This document shows, piece after piece, positions 54,290 to 62,504 of a stretch of 64,000 nt of DNA. The stretch comes from Candidatus Thermodiscus eudorianus (GTDB taxonomy: Archaea; Thermoproteota; Thermoprotei_A; Sulfolobales; Acidilobaceae). The stretch lies in assembly GCA_015521085.1 (NCBI GenBank), contig WAOW01000004.1:1-64000 (forward strand), written 5' to 3'. Position numbers and translations under genes: made by a program. The notes below the pieces were generated by a model. That model saw only the letters and a program-made list of their open reading frames with translations. It did no database searches and was not told the DNA's origin. The number at the start of each line of letters is the position of its first letter. Within the stretch, counting starts at the first letter, position 1.

Positions 54290-54928
54290 CTAGGGGTAAA
54301 TCCTCTCCCCTAGCCTCTGATAGCTATTATCATAGATCTCCTCTACTCTAAACACGATCGCTGGATACCAGGGGTGGTGCCTCTCCCCCTCTGGGGCGAC
54401 GTGTACCAGGTCGTGGAGGAGGTTAGCGTACTCGTATAGGGGTCCCTCCTCTATTATCTCTGCCCTCGTCCTCAACTCGAAAGCCCCGCGGTCCGGCGGG
54501 ATGAGGATCGATATGGTTGCCTTCCCCGTCTCCATGATGTTACGGTAAGTGTGGCCCTTACTCATTAGATGCGACACTAGGACCAGTGGGTTACTCCTCT
54601 CAATATTGTAGACGTACTCCAACAGAAACCTTGCAGCAGCTCCCATAGCCCTCCATCCACCACCATACATACTCTCTATTATACTCTTCATCTTCGAGAT
54701 AGCCTCATCCATATACTCGTCCTTCACTGTAAAGGAGACCATAAACGGCGCAGCGTTAACCCCAGCGGGCCCACAGGTAGCTACAGTAGGCGCTAATAGC
54801 AGCGAGTTTTTATAGATAAGATCCCCTATCTCGTCCATTCCCTTAGCCTTCAATAGGGCCTCTACGATGCGCCGGCGCTCCAGGAAATACATCTCTATAT
54901 ACTTCCTAGGTGGTTCACCCAAGGCCAA
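54290..54928 (-). CDS. Uncharacterised protein upstream of AOR
   Basis: A 212-aa soluble alpha-beta protein. Visible blocks are VATCGPAGVNAAPFMVSF, SNPLVLVSHLMSKGHTYRNIMETGKATISI and RHHPWYPAIVFRVEEIYD. The second recalls FMN-binding split-barrel proteins, where 'T..NI..TG...' segments face the flavin, but I would not assign it on that alone. It precedes the AOR gene by ~108 bp on the same strand. TTG 54928 start with GAGGG close by. Confidence 0.6.
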   Translation of the reverse strand: MALGEPPRKYIEMYFLERRRIVEALLKAKGMDEIGDLIYKNSLLLAPTVATCGPAGVNAAPFMVSFTVKDEYMDEAISKMKSIIESMYGGGWRAMGAAARFLLEYVYNIERSNPLVLVSHLMSKGHTYRNIMETGKATISILIPPDRGAFELRTRAEIIEEGPLYEYANLLHDLVHVAPEGERHHPWYPAIVFRVEEIYDNSYQRLGERIYP

Positions 54929-55032
54929 AACCCTCGCACGATCCCATATGAGGGTGTTCGTCTCCGAGCTTTAATGCATACGTAAATAGATAACCGTCTC
55001 CAGGACCATCCAATACGGAGAGGGTAAGGACT

Positions 55033-55269
55033 ATGAGGGTCATTGTAAAGTACTTCGGATACCTCTCCGACTATGCAGGAGGCCGAGAGCAAGTAGTTAA
55101 CGCCGCTGAGGGGTCGAGGATAAGGGATGTAATCAAGCTCCCTCCAGATGTCAGCATCGAGGACCTAGTGATACTGAGGAATGGGAGGCCCGCGAAGCCC
55201 GACGAGGAAGTACAGGACGGAGATACAATATCCGTTCTACCACACATAAGCGGGGGCCAGCCCAGCTAG
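55033..55269 (+). CDS. MoaD/ThiS-like ubiquitin-fold sulfur carrier
   Basis: A 78-aa beta-grasp protein of the MoaD/ThiS/SAMP type: VIVKYFGYLSDYAGGREQVV, then DLVILRNGRPAKPDEEVQDGDTISVLPHISGG. The diglycine that is adenylated and thiolated is followed by three residues, Gln-Pro-Ser, before the stop. In standard MoaD the GG is terminal, so this form would need trimming or works as a non-carrier. Next to the AOR gene it may supply pterin sulfur. Stop shares CTAG with the next gene. Confidence 0.85.
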   Translation: MRVIVKYFGYLSDYAGGREQVVNAAEGSRIRDVIKLPPDVSIEDLVILRNGRPAKPDEEVQDGDTISVLPHISGGQPS

Positions 55270-56903
55270 CAAAGACGGCTCCACGGCCCACCTCTAACTA
55301 TGCCTAGCTCCCTGGCCTTTGCCAGCACTTTCCTTCGGGACCCCGGGGCGACTGGCACTGGTAGGCCCTCAAGGCTCCTGGCGGAGTGAACTCCGGTAAC
55401 CACGACCCTGTCGAGGAACTCATGTCTATAGAGGCTCCTGCAGGGTATCATCACGGTCAAGGGATAGCTCCCAGTCTGCCTCGCATAGCAGTAACCTGCA
55501 CCACTACACTCCTCGACCCAAAGACCCCGGAGCAACGTGCCCCGCGGCGCAATCCTCCTAAGCATCTCCCTGTCGAAGAAGCTCCTAACCCAGTGTACGA
55601 AGCTCCTGGCATGTTTCTCGCGTCTCCCCCGTATGCCATGCTTCATCCTGGACACGCGTGTTGACGGGAGTGGTAGGAGGCGCCGTATGTTGACTCTCCT
55701 CACGAGCAGGTTCCTCCGGAGGAGTTCCTCTAGGAAGAGGCGGTTGAGCCTGTAGGTTTCGCTAGTCTCGCCGGGCAGGCCCAGTATGAAGTTTATCCCG
55801 GGCAGTAGGTGCGGTAGCCCCGAGGGACCCCTGCGTTGGCCGATCTTGTTAACCAGTTCTATGGCGTATAGGGCCTCCTCGGGAGTCGTATTCAGATTGT
55901 TAGCCTCGGCGACGCGGGGATCCGCTGTCTCGACGCCCATGGCAGCGACGTCCCCGTCGGTGTGGTACTCTACTATGATCTTCAACGCCTCCAGGCTCTC
56001 CTCGGGGTGGCGGGCTATAGTCCCCGGGTTAACGTTATCTATGTGTAATACCTCAAGCCCCGGGGACACTGTCCTTATGCCGTGGAAGATCCTCCTCAGG
56101 GCTTCCGGGTTAGGCTTCGGCCACTCTGCACCAGCCAGCTCCTCCGAGCCGTAGACGAGTATGTCGGCCTGCCTCCCCAGCCGGAAGGCACGTACGCCCC
56201 ATCTATAGAGGGCCTCGACCTCGTTCACTATATCCCTAGGGTCCCTCTGGATAGGCCTACCCCTCAACGGCTCAACGCAGAAGCTGCAGCCTCCGCTGAC
56301 CCACCTGGCACAGCCCCTGTAGGTTTCGATCTCCGCTATGAGGCCCCATCCGAGCCTTGGGTGCTGCCGCACTATCCGGGAGCCTAGCCTAGCAGCCTCC
56401 TCGTAGAGTCTATAGTCCCTGCGCAGGCGGTACGGGTTGGCCTTCTCTGGCCCGTGGCGGGCTAGGTCGTAGAAGTACTCCTCTAAGTCACCCCTAACCA
56501 GTATATCGAAGCCCGAATCCGTGAAATACCGTGGAGGATAGGCTGGCTTACCTCCCTCGAAGCCCATGCCCCACCTCGCCGCCGGGCCCACTAGGATCTT
56601 TAGGGGTCCCTCTATAGACCTAGCCCATCGAGCTAGTTCCACGGGCCTCGCCGGGGTCCCTCCGATATATTTGCCCGGCACTACCACGCCTGCTATGAAA
56701 ACGACTATGTCGTATCCATGCATCCTCCTAGCTAGCAGGTCTTCATTCCTCCTGAACTGGTCTACAGTTATGTAATCGACCCTAGCAGTCTTGTCCACCA
56801 GCCATATACTACCGGCTATGAGCCTCGGATATACGTCTACGTAGGGAGGGACCCCCAGCCCTCCGGGCTCATCATTATATCCATCTACTATGGCTACCCT
56901 CAA
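55266..56903 (-). CDS. Radical SAM protein (COG1031-like)
   Basis: A 545-aa predicted Fe-S oxidoreductase. The N-terminal ~190 residues look like a B12-binding-type alpha-beta domain; the cluster is CARWVSGGCSFC, spaced Cx7CxxC instead of the standard CxxxCxxC, followed by a barrel with HIDNVNPGTIARHP, GVETADPRVAEANNLN and INFILGLPGET. A ~120-residue C-terminal part includes EECSGAGYCYAR. The family's activity is unknown. TATA at 56943-56953 precedes it. Confidence 0.82.
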   Translation of the reverse strand: MRVAIVDGYNDEPGGLGVPPYVDVYPRLIAGSIWLVDKTARVDYITVDQFRRNEDLLARRMHGYDIVVFIAGVVVPGKYIGGTPARPVELARWARSIEGPLKILVGPAARWGMGFEGGKPAYPPRYFTDSGFDILVRGDLEEYFYDLARHGPEKANPYRLRRDYRLYEEAARLGSRIVRQHPRLGWGLIAEIETYRGCARWVSGGCSFCVEPLRGRPIQRDPRDIVNEVEALYRWGVRAFRLGRQADILVYGSEELAGAEWPKPNPEALRRIFHGIRTVSPGLEVLHIDNVNPGTIARHPEESLEALKIIVEYHTDGDVAAMGVETADPRVAEANNLNTTPEEALYAIELVNKIGQRRGPSGLPHLLPGINFILGLPGETSETYRLNRLFLEELLRRNLLVRRVNIRRLLPLPSTRVSRMKHGIRGRREKHARSFVHWVRSFFDREMLRRIAPRGTLLRGLWVEECSGAGYCYARQTGSYPLTVMIPCRSLYRHEFLDRVVVTGVHSARSLEGLPVPVAPGSRRKVLAKARELGIVRGGPWSRLC

Positions 56904-57244
56904 ACCCCGCGTACCCGCCTATCGCACACACCGTGCCTAGACTTGTTTATATCAGACTCCATATGGATGTCGATGAGGGCCCCCAGGGTTAACACTATAT
57001 AACCGTGCCATGAGAACAGTTCTCTATGGGTGGGCCCGGGAGGCCCCGTGGCTTCTCGCGGGGATTGCCGTGACCGGGCCTCTCCCGGCCTAGATACTCC
57101 TAGTTTAGCGTTTACCGGTGAGACCATGGACTGTTGGCTTGTAACCGTGTTGAGAGGACTAGTATGGGGTGGCTAGTGATTTCCTAGAAAAATCGCGTTT
57201 TGTTGCCTCCCCTAGTGTCTTTCCTGGATAGGGATTTAGGGGCG
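56904..57244. other. 341-bp intergenic region with promoters and a hairpin
   Basis: No convincing protein gene. It holds the minus-strand TATA for the radical SAM gene (TTGTTTATATC at 56943-56953 on the plus strand), a plus-strand TATA (ACTATATAACC, 56993-57003) and directly after it a GC-rich foldback (57030-57092). The stretch 57100-57240 shows nothing I recognise besides the 3' flank of alba. Confidence 0.5.
57024..57095 (+). ncRNA. Candidate structured small RNA
   Basis: A TATA box at 56993-57003 predicts initiation near 57024. The predicted RNA folds strongly: GGCCCGGGAGGCCC (57032 on) pairs with GGGCCTCTCCCGGCC ending at 57090, enclosing an inner CCCCG/CGGGG hairpin. It contains no tRNA T-loop, no C/D boxes and no ACA tail, so the class is unknown. 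It could also be an untranslated DNA palindrome. Confidence 0.3.
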
Positions 57245-57547
57245 TTAGGCTTCCTTGGCGATGCAGATGTCGATGCTGCTGACTCTCCTGGTCCTCTGCT
57301 GGCCGGTGTTGGGGTCGGTCACTGTTATCTCGTGGCTGCCGATCTCGCAGGCCTCTACTTTGACGTTCTTGGCGAACCTGTTCCTCACTATCTCGACGGC
57401 GTCTACGGCCTTGTTGATGTTGCGGCCCCTTGCCTTGACTACCACCTTGTCGACGCCCTGCTCCATGAGGGTCGTCAGGATGGCCAGTACGTAGTTCATT
57501 ACGGGCTTCCTACCGATCCTTACCTCAGGTGCTCCCTCACATACCAT
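57245..57547 (-). CDS. albA: Alba chromatin protein
   Basis: A 100-aa Alba: VRIGRKPVMNYVLAILTTLMEQ with the DNA-contacting lysine in the loop, VDKVVVKARGRNINKAVDAVEIV, and a beta hairpin with TGQQRTRRVSSIDICI. It forms dimers that coat DNA and RNA. GAGGTGG precedes ATG 57547 by six bases. Confidence 0.95.
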   Translation of the reverse strand: MVCEGAPEVRIGRKPVMNYVLAILTTLMEQGVDKVVVKARGRNINKAVDAVEIVRNRFAKNVKVEACEIGSHEITVTDPNTGQQRTRRVSSIDICIAKEA

Positions 57548-57613
57548 CTGTGTCCACCTCTTTGTCCTTCTGCCCTAGTATTCTGTGGGCTGTTTCAAGG
57601 TGAAGAAAAGCCT

Positions 57614-57624
57614 CATATAAAAAT
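57614..57624. promoter_or_regulatory. Shared TATA between albA and the SPOUT gene
   Basis: The plus strand reads CATATAAAAAT. It suits plus-strand initiation near 57647 (gene start 57663) and, read on the minus strand, initiation near 57594 for albA with a ~47-nt leader. Confidence 0.4.
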
Positions 57625-57662
57625 GTAACTCCGGCGCCAGAGACCAATGCAGGGATGAAACC

Positions 57663-58286
57663 ATGGCCCTGGTAGTAATAGAACACATGGAGGAACACCC
57701 GACCAGGTGGCTGATAGCCGAGTATGCCGTAGCCAGGGACGAGGCCGTTGAAGCCGGGCTGGACCTGGTCGTGACAGGGGTAAGAGACCCGGTAGTGCAA
57801 GCGCTACTGGACGCGGAGGGCATCAGGTGGAGATGGGAGCACAGCTGGGAGCTGTACGATAACCCTAAGAGTATCGTTCTAGACCTATGGGCCGGGAGAG
57901 ACCTGCAGCCCTGGGAGGCAGCCGCTGCGGAAGCCTTCATAGTAGGAGGGATAATGGGGGACTACCCGCCCCGTATGCGGGGAATCCTCCTCTCGACGAT
58001 GTTCGACTGGGCGGCCAAGAGGAGGCTAGGAGCCAGTCAGATGAGTATACACACCGCGGTGTGGGCGGCCCTCCAGGTTAGGAATGGAGTAGGCGTGGAC
58101 CGCCTCAACCTCTGCGAGAAGGGAGAGTTCACCCTAGAGACGCCCCTCTACCAGATGACCATAACACTACCCTTCTCCTATCCATGCAGCGAGGATGGCA
58201 AGCCCATTATTCCGGGCAGGATAAGGGCTCTCCTAGCCCGTGGAGTCCTCTGGGACGAAGAGACAATCCACTTCAGAGCTCGCTGA
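57663..58286 (+). CDS. SPOUT methyltransferase (DUF431/Sfm1-like)
   Basis: A 207-aa SAM-dependent SPOUT-fold protein of the DUF431 group; the yeast member Sfm1 methylates ribosomal protein S3 on arginine. AFIVGGIMGDYPPRMRGILLSTM is the knot signature, preceded by SIVLDLWAGRDLQPWEAA; the C-terminal MTITLPFSYPCSEDGKPI is also conserved. RNA or protein could be the target. The end overlaps the next gene's end by 14 bp. Confidence 0.82.
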   Translation: MALVVIEHMEEHPTRWLIAEYAVARDEAVEAGLDLVVTGVRDPVVQALLDAEGIRWRWEHSWELYDNPKSIVLDLWAGRDLQPWEAAAAEAFIVGGIMGDYPPRMRGILLSTMFDWAAKRRLGASQMSIHTAVWAALQVRNGVGVDRLNLCEKGEFTLETPLYQMTITLPFSYPCSEDGKPIIPGRIRALLARGVLWDEETIHFRAR

Positions 58287-58704
58287 TCCCCTCCGGAGCC
58301 TCCCGGGGCGACGTTAGTGTAGCCGCCTCCTTCTCAAGCTCTAGCTTGAAGCCCTCATCGATGTATGGAGCTATTATATAGATCTTCTTCTCCTGGTACT
58401 CCTCCTCGCTAATCATCTCGCTGTCGAAGCTGATGAGGACTATTGGTATGGTCGCGTAAGCCTTGCCGCCAGACCTAGAGAGGGGGACTCCCATGTCTCT
58501 GAGCCTATCGTAGAGATCCGGGTTTATAGGCAGCTTGATCTCGACCTCCCTGAAGTCCCTGGCGATGACGAAGTCACTGGCCGCGGGCTGCCACTCCTCC
58601 AGCGCCTGTCGGGCCTCCTCCTTGACTACCTTGTAGAGGTCTCCCTCGACGACGCTGGATTCAACGACTTTACCGTACTCCGCCCTGATAACTATCGTCT
58701 CCAT
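58273..58704 (-). CDS. Conserved hypothetical protein (DUF2286-like)
   Basis: A 143-aa acidic soluble protein: METIVIRAEYGKVVESSVVEGDLY opens it, FREVEIKLPINPDLYDRLRDMGVPL and YATIPIVLISFDSEMISEEEYQEKKIYIIAPYID follow. It may belong to the archaeal DUF2286 family, held loosely. ATG 58704 has GGGTGG upstream; GTG 58716 is an alternative. Function unknown. Confidence 0.65.
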   Translation of the reverse strand: METIVIRAEYGKVVESSVVEGDLYKVVKEEARQALEEWQPAASDFVIARDFREVEIKLPINPDLYDRLRDMGVPLSRSGGKAYATIPIVLISFDSEMISEEEYQEKKIYIIAPYIDEGFKLELEKEAATLTSPREAPEGISEL

Positions 58705-58796
58705 CAGATTATCCACCCAAGCCTCCAGTCGGGAATCCGCGTTTAAGATTCCAGGTAATAACCCTTGATAACAGACTCTGGCAAGGGTGCAGGTAT

Positions 58797-60881
58797 GTGG
58801 CGAGGAGCCGAGGGCCCGACGCGTGGCCGGTGAGAGGAGAGACCTACTGGTGCCAAGAGCTGAACATACCCATGGTAGGCCGGGAGTGCCCCGATGGCGG
58901 TAGAGGCCAGTTTGTAAACGTGACGGATCCAGGAGACGTGAGGCCTGCTTTCAGCTACGACTTGAAGCGGCTTGAAGACGGGTACAGGTTCGAGACGGGA
59001 TCCCTCAACGGCTTCGACATGCTCAGGGGATACAGCGTAGTGGTCTTCAACAAGGTGCCCTTCATGGACCTAATGTACGAGGTAGTGGCCGACGGCAGGA
59101 TAATAGGAAGGCTCTACTGGGACCCTCAAGTAGAGCATTGGAGGTTCCGCTTCTCCTATCCAGGCATAGCCCGCGTATGGCACCTCGAACCGCTACCCAG
59201 GATCAAGGTAAACGGCTCCGCGAAGACCCTGAAGAGGAAGTGGATCTATGAGAACACCCTGGGCCTGCCCCCTGGGGCACAGGTTGCATTCGAAGACGTT
59301 GAAGGCGAGCCTCTAGGCATCGGCTACGTCCACCCGGAGAGTGGTAAGGTCAAGGTCCATACCATATTCTGGAGGCGCCCTGAGCCGTACGCCTCTAAGA
59401 GGAGGTCTACGTGGAGCGACGTTATCAAAGCCAACGACTACTACCTCTACTATCACTCGGCCAGGGCGGTCAAATTCATACATGTTATGAACGAGAAGGT
59501 GAATAAACCAGTCATTGTATCCTACAGTGGGGGCAAGGATAGCCTAGCGGCGCTAAACCTGACGCTAGAGGCCGGGATAAAGCCCTACGTCCTATTCAAC
59601 GACACCGGAATAGAGCTACCGGAGACCAGGGAATCCGTTGCCAGGATAGTCGAGGAGAAGGGCCTCGAACTACTGGTAGCCGACGCGGGGGACGCGTTCT
59701 GGAGGGCCGTAGAAGCCATCGGCCCGCCTGGCAAAGACTATAGGTGGTGTTGCAAGGTTACAAAGCTAGCACCACTCTCCAGGCTACTCCAGGAGAGGTT
59801 CCCAGACGGGGCCCTCAACATAGTCGGCCAGAGAGCCTATGAAAGCCTCGACAGGGCCAGGAGTCCACGCGTCTGGAGGAACAGGTGGCTGCCCCAGATA
59901 CTAAACATATCGCCGATACAGTACTGGACGCAGCTACTGGTCTGGCTCTACATATGGTCCAGGAGGCTCCCCTACAACCCGCTATACGAGAGGGGCTTCG
60001 ACAGGATAGGATGCTTCATGTGTCCCGCAGCCTTCACGGCAGAGTACAGGCACGTCGAGGAGACACACCCGGACCTCTGGAGGAAGTGGGAGGGCGTGCT
60101 TTGGAGATGGGCTGAGAGGATAGGGCTAGAGGGTCCCTCTGCGACGCTATGGGTCCGGAAGGGCCTGTGGAGGTGGCTCACCCCAGCGCCCCAAAAAGGG
60201 AGGCTGGCTCGGAGGATCGGCCTCAACATAGGCGACTGGAAGTCCTACTATAAGAAGTGGCTGAGGCCCTCCCTCAAATACTTCGCCTACGGCGAGGGCG
60301 CCAGGGCCGAGCTAGACGAGCCCCTCCCGGTAGAGAGTATAGAGGACCAGTACACTGTGCTGGGATCCTTCAAGGTAGAGTCCCGTAGAGAGGATGAGAT
60401 AGTCCTCAAGGGACCCTCCCGGGTCAAGGTAGTCTTCACCGGAGACAGGATAGAGGTCGAGGGGGCTAAGGGGGTCCTGGCCAGGGAGCTGGCTCTCGAC
60501 ACCCTAAAGCTGGCGTTCCGCTGGTATGCGTGCGCAGGCTGTAAAGCGTGCGAGGCGAGCTGTCCCACGGGGGCTATAAAGGTGGTTAGGGAGGGAGACG
60601 GGTACAGGCCTATAGTCGATGAAGCAACATGCATTCACTGCAAGCTCTGCCTAGACAACTGTCCCCTAGCCGATGTGACAGTGGAGAGGATATACTCGGC
60701 CCTGGCGCTGGGCGAGCCGACCGCTTGGAGGAGGGCTGGACGCAGGAGCAGGGAAAGCGTTATACGGAGGTACCTAGAGCTTAAGGGCTACAAGATCCCG
60801 AGCAGCGATGCTAAGATGGTCGACGAGGATACCCTGACAATGCCTCCAGGCCTCGCTATGGAAGAGGAGGGTAACGGGTAG
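58797..60881 (+). CDS. PP-loop (PAPS-reductase-type) protein fused to PUA and ferredoxin domains
   Basis: A 694-aa fusion. Residues 1-120 start with a cysteine-bearing YWCQELNIPMVGREC; ~133-192 resemble a PUA RNA-binding domain; the PP-loop SGGKDS is at about 244-249, with later WCCKV and IGCFMCPA cysteines of the PAPS-reductase/FAD-synthetase-like group; the C-terminus holds CAGCKACEASCP and CIHCKLCLDNCP, two [4Fe-4S] sites. PUA plus PP-loop suggests thiolation of RNA; sulfate reduction is the alternative. GTG start, followed by a TauE-type transporter. Confidence 0.85.
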   Translation: MARSRGPDAWPVRGETYWCQELNIPMVGRECPDGGRGQFVNVTDPGDVRPAFSYDLKRLEDGYRFETGSLNGFDMLRGYSVVVFNKVPFMDLMYEVVADGRIIGRLYWDPQVEHWRFRFSYPGIARVWHLEPLPRIKVNGSAKTLKRKWIYENTLGLPPGAQVAFEDVEGEPLGIGYVHPESGKVKVHTIFWRRPEPYASKRRSTWSDVIKANDYYLYYHSARAVKFIHVMNEKVNKPVIVSYSGGKDSLAALNLTLEAGIKPYVLFNDTGIELPETRESVARIVEEKGLELLVADAGDAFWRAVEAIGPPGKDYRWCCKVTKLAPLSRLLQERFPDGALNIVGQRAYESLDRARSPRVWRNRWLPQILNISPIQYWTQLLVWLYIWSRRLPYNPLYERGFDRIGCFMCPAAFTAEYRHVEETHPDLWRKWEGVLWRWAERIGLEGPSATLWVRKGLWRWLTPAPQKGRLARRIGLNIGDWKSYYKKWLRPSLKYFAYGEGARAELDEPLPVESIEDQYTVLGSFKVESRREDEIVLKGPSRVKVVFTGDRIEVEGAKGVLARELALDTLKLAFRWYACAGCKACEASCPTGAIKVVREGDGYRPIVDEATCIHCKLCLDNCPLADVTVERIYSALALGEPTAWRRAGRRSRESVIRRYLELKGYKIPSSDAKMVDEDTLTMPPGLAMEEEGNG

Positions 60882-60901
60882 GGTAATGTGGGTGTACCCG
60901 G

Positions 60902-61660
60902 TTGACTACCCTATTCGACGCTGTGATCTTCCTGTCCTTCGGCTTCCTGGGGGGCTTCCTAGGCTCTGTACTAGGCGTTGGCGGTGGCTCCCTAATGACT
61001 CCACTACTACTGTTGGCCGGCTATGATATATTGACGGCCGTACCAGCGAGCTTACTCGCAATAGTCGGGACCAGCATCGGCGGCCTCTACGTTTACGAGG
61101 AGAGGAATCTGATCAACTATGAGTTCGCTATCTACGCCGAGGCAGTCACGATACCTGGGAGTATTACTGGGGTGATGATAGCCACCGCCGGGTTCGAGAG
61201 GATAATGAGGCTCACGCTGGCGGCGGTTCTGGTAGTTATAAGCATGTCCATGGCTAGGACAGCGGTTCTGAAACAAGCCGCTGCCTCTTCGAGCAGGGCT
61301 AAGAGGAGGCCTGTGATAGGGTTTACAGCCATGTACGCCGCCGGCCTAGTGTCCGCGCTAGCCGGTATAGGCGGCGGTATATTGAAGGTCCCCGTCTTGA
61401 ATAGGCTACTGGGTATAGACGTCAAGGAGGCTGTGGCGACTAGCAAGCTTATGGTCGGGATAACGGGCGCGGCTAGCGCCCTCGGATACTACGCCAGTGG
61501 CTACATGAACTCGTGCCTAGCGTTATCCCTCCTGGCGGGGTCCCTGGTAGGAGGCCTTGCTGGCAGCTCGACTGGCGTGCGCTTGTCTGGTAGAGCAATT
61601 ACAGTCGCGTTCTCAATATTCCTGGCGGTCATGGCAGTGGTAGTAGTGGTAAGGGGGTGA
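60902..61660 (+). CDS. TauE/SafE-family sulfur anion transporter
   Basis: A 252-aa membrane protein of the TauE/SafE family with about eight helices in two repeats: GGFLGSVLGVGGGSLMTPLLL and GLVSALAGIGGGILKVPVL hold the repeated GxGGG motifs. Members export sulfite or sulfoacetate or move other anions. TTG 60902 start, 20 bp after the fusion gene, so a sulfur-related unit is plausible. Confidence 0.88.
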   Translation: MTTLFDAVIFLSFGFLGGFLGSVLGVGGGSLMTPLLLLAGYDILTAVPASLLAIVGTSIGGLYVYEERNLINYEFAIYAEAVTIPGSITGVMIATAGFERIMRLTLAAVLVVISMSMARTAVLKQAAASSSRAKRRPVIGFTAMYAAGLVSALAGIGGGILKVPVLNRLLGIDVKEAVATSKLMVGITGAASALGYYASGYMNSCLALSLLAGSLVGGLAGSSTGVRLSGRAITVAFSIFLAVMAVVVVVRG

Positions 61661-61666
61661 CTATGC

Positions 61667-61930
61667 TTGGGTGGGAGATATACAGAGGCGCTGTCGAGGG
61701 CTGTGACACGCTACCTCCCCATTATAGCCTTTGCCTCATCCCTCTACGGGGCCTCCAGGATATGTGGCGTCATCGTGGTATCGGTGGCGGCCGTCCCCTA
61801 CCTACTGATAGGATTGGCTTCCCTCACCCATAGTATCCCCCTGAGAGCCCGCCTGGCATCAATCTTACTCTACATAGAGGTCATACTTCTCGTCGGAGTC
61901 AAGTATGGATGGTTCTTCAACAATAAGTGA
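61667..61930 (+). CDS. Small three-helix membrane protein (DUF1634-like?)
   Basis: An 87-aa protein with three hydrophobic helices. TauE-type transporters are often followed by a DUF1634 protein, and the end RARLASILLYIEVILLVGVKYG resembles its last segment, but the match is weak. TTG 61667 follows AAGGGGGTGA, so it is translated with the transporter. Its end overlaps the glycosylase gene's end by 14 bp. Confidence 0.6.
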   Translation: MGGRYTEALSRAVTRYLPIIAFASSLYGASRICGVIVVSVAAVPYLLIGLASLTHSIPLRARLASILLYIEVILLVGVKYGWFFNNK

Positions 61931-62504
61931 ACCCAACAGTCTTCTCCGGCCTATAACGCCTGGGCCTAAAGAACCCCCCATCAGCATACCTAAACGGCTC
62001 GTCGAAATCCACCCTGACATTGACGCGATACAGCCTAACCGGGCTCCTAGCCCTATAGCCACACCTCACGCCCGGACTGCTATTTCCTCCGACTATAGCT
62101 CCATCGTATTCCATAGCTACACCCAGGTACCGAGACAGTTTTCCAGGCCCCTCAACTACTCCATCAACTGGCGAGTAGCACGATCGAAGCAACACTGCTC
62201 CTCCCCGACCAGGCTCGTGTGATACGATGTTGGTTAGTAGCCACCCGTGCATCCCGTATATCAGGAACCTGCCGGGCTCCCCGTAGAACCTCTCCCTGAT
62301 CCTTCCGCCCTTGTACTTGCTGGCACGGGAACCGGGGTCGCAGTCGCCAAAGTAGGCTTCCGTCTCGATTATTATACAGGTCCTAGAGCCAGCCACTATG
62401 AGGCTCCCCAGCAGGTCTCGGGCCACTATATCGGGCCTCCTAGCGTAGAATTCTTTTGGGTACCTGGATCCGTGGCATTCCCTCTCGACCAGTCCTTTGA
62501 TCAC
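61917..62504 (-). CDS. 3-methyladenine DNA glycosylase (AAG family)
   Basis: About 195 aa of the eukaryotic-type alkyladenine glycosylase (AAG/MPG). The YPKEFYARRPDIVARDLLGS start, TEAYFGDCDPGSRAS with the catalytic Glu, YGMHGWLLTNIV and the VEGPGKLSRYLG segment match the fold. It removes alkylated or deaminated purines. The frame opens at 62576, but GTG 62504 has GGTGAGGG upstream and fits the family length. Confidence 0.88.
   Translation of the reverse strand: MIKGLVERECHGSRYPKEFYARRPDIVARDLLGSLIVAGSRTCIIIETEAYFGDCDPGSRASKYKGGRIRERFYGEPGRFLIYGMHGWLLTNIVSHEPGRGGAVLLRSCYSPVDGVVEGPGKLSRYLGVAMEYDGAIVGGNSSPGVRCGYRARSPVRLYRVNVRVDFDEPFRYADGGFFRPRRYRPEKTVGFTYC

Noticed and set aside
57180-57245. 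Minus-strand AGGAAAGAC, reminiscent of an RNase P RNA core motif
   Set aside because: The other conserved RNase P blocks and the closing helix are absent, and the region is too short before the radical SAM gene.
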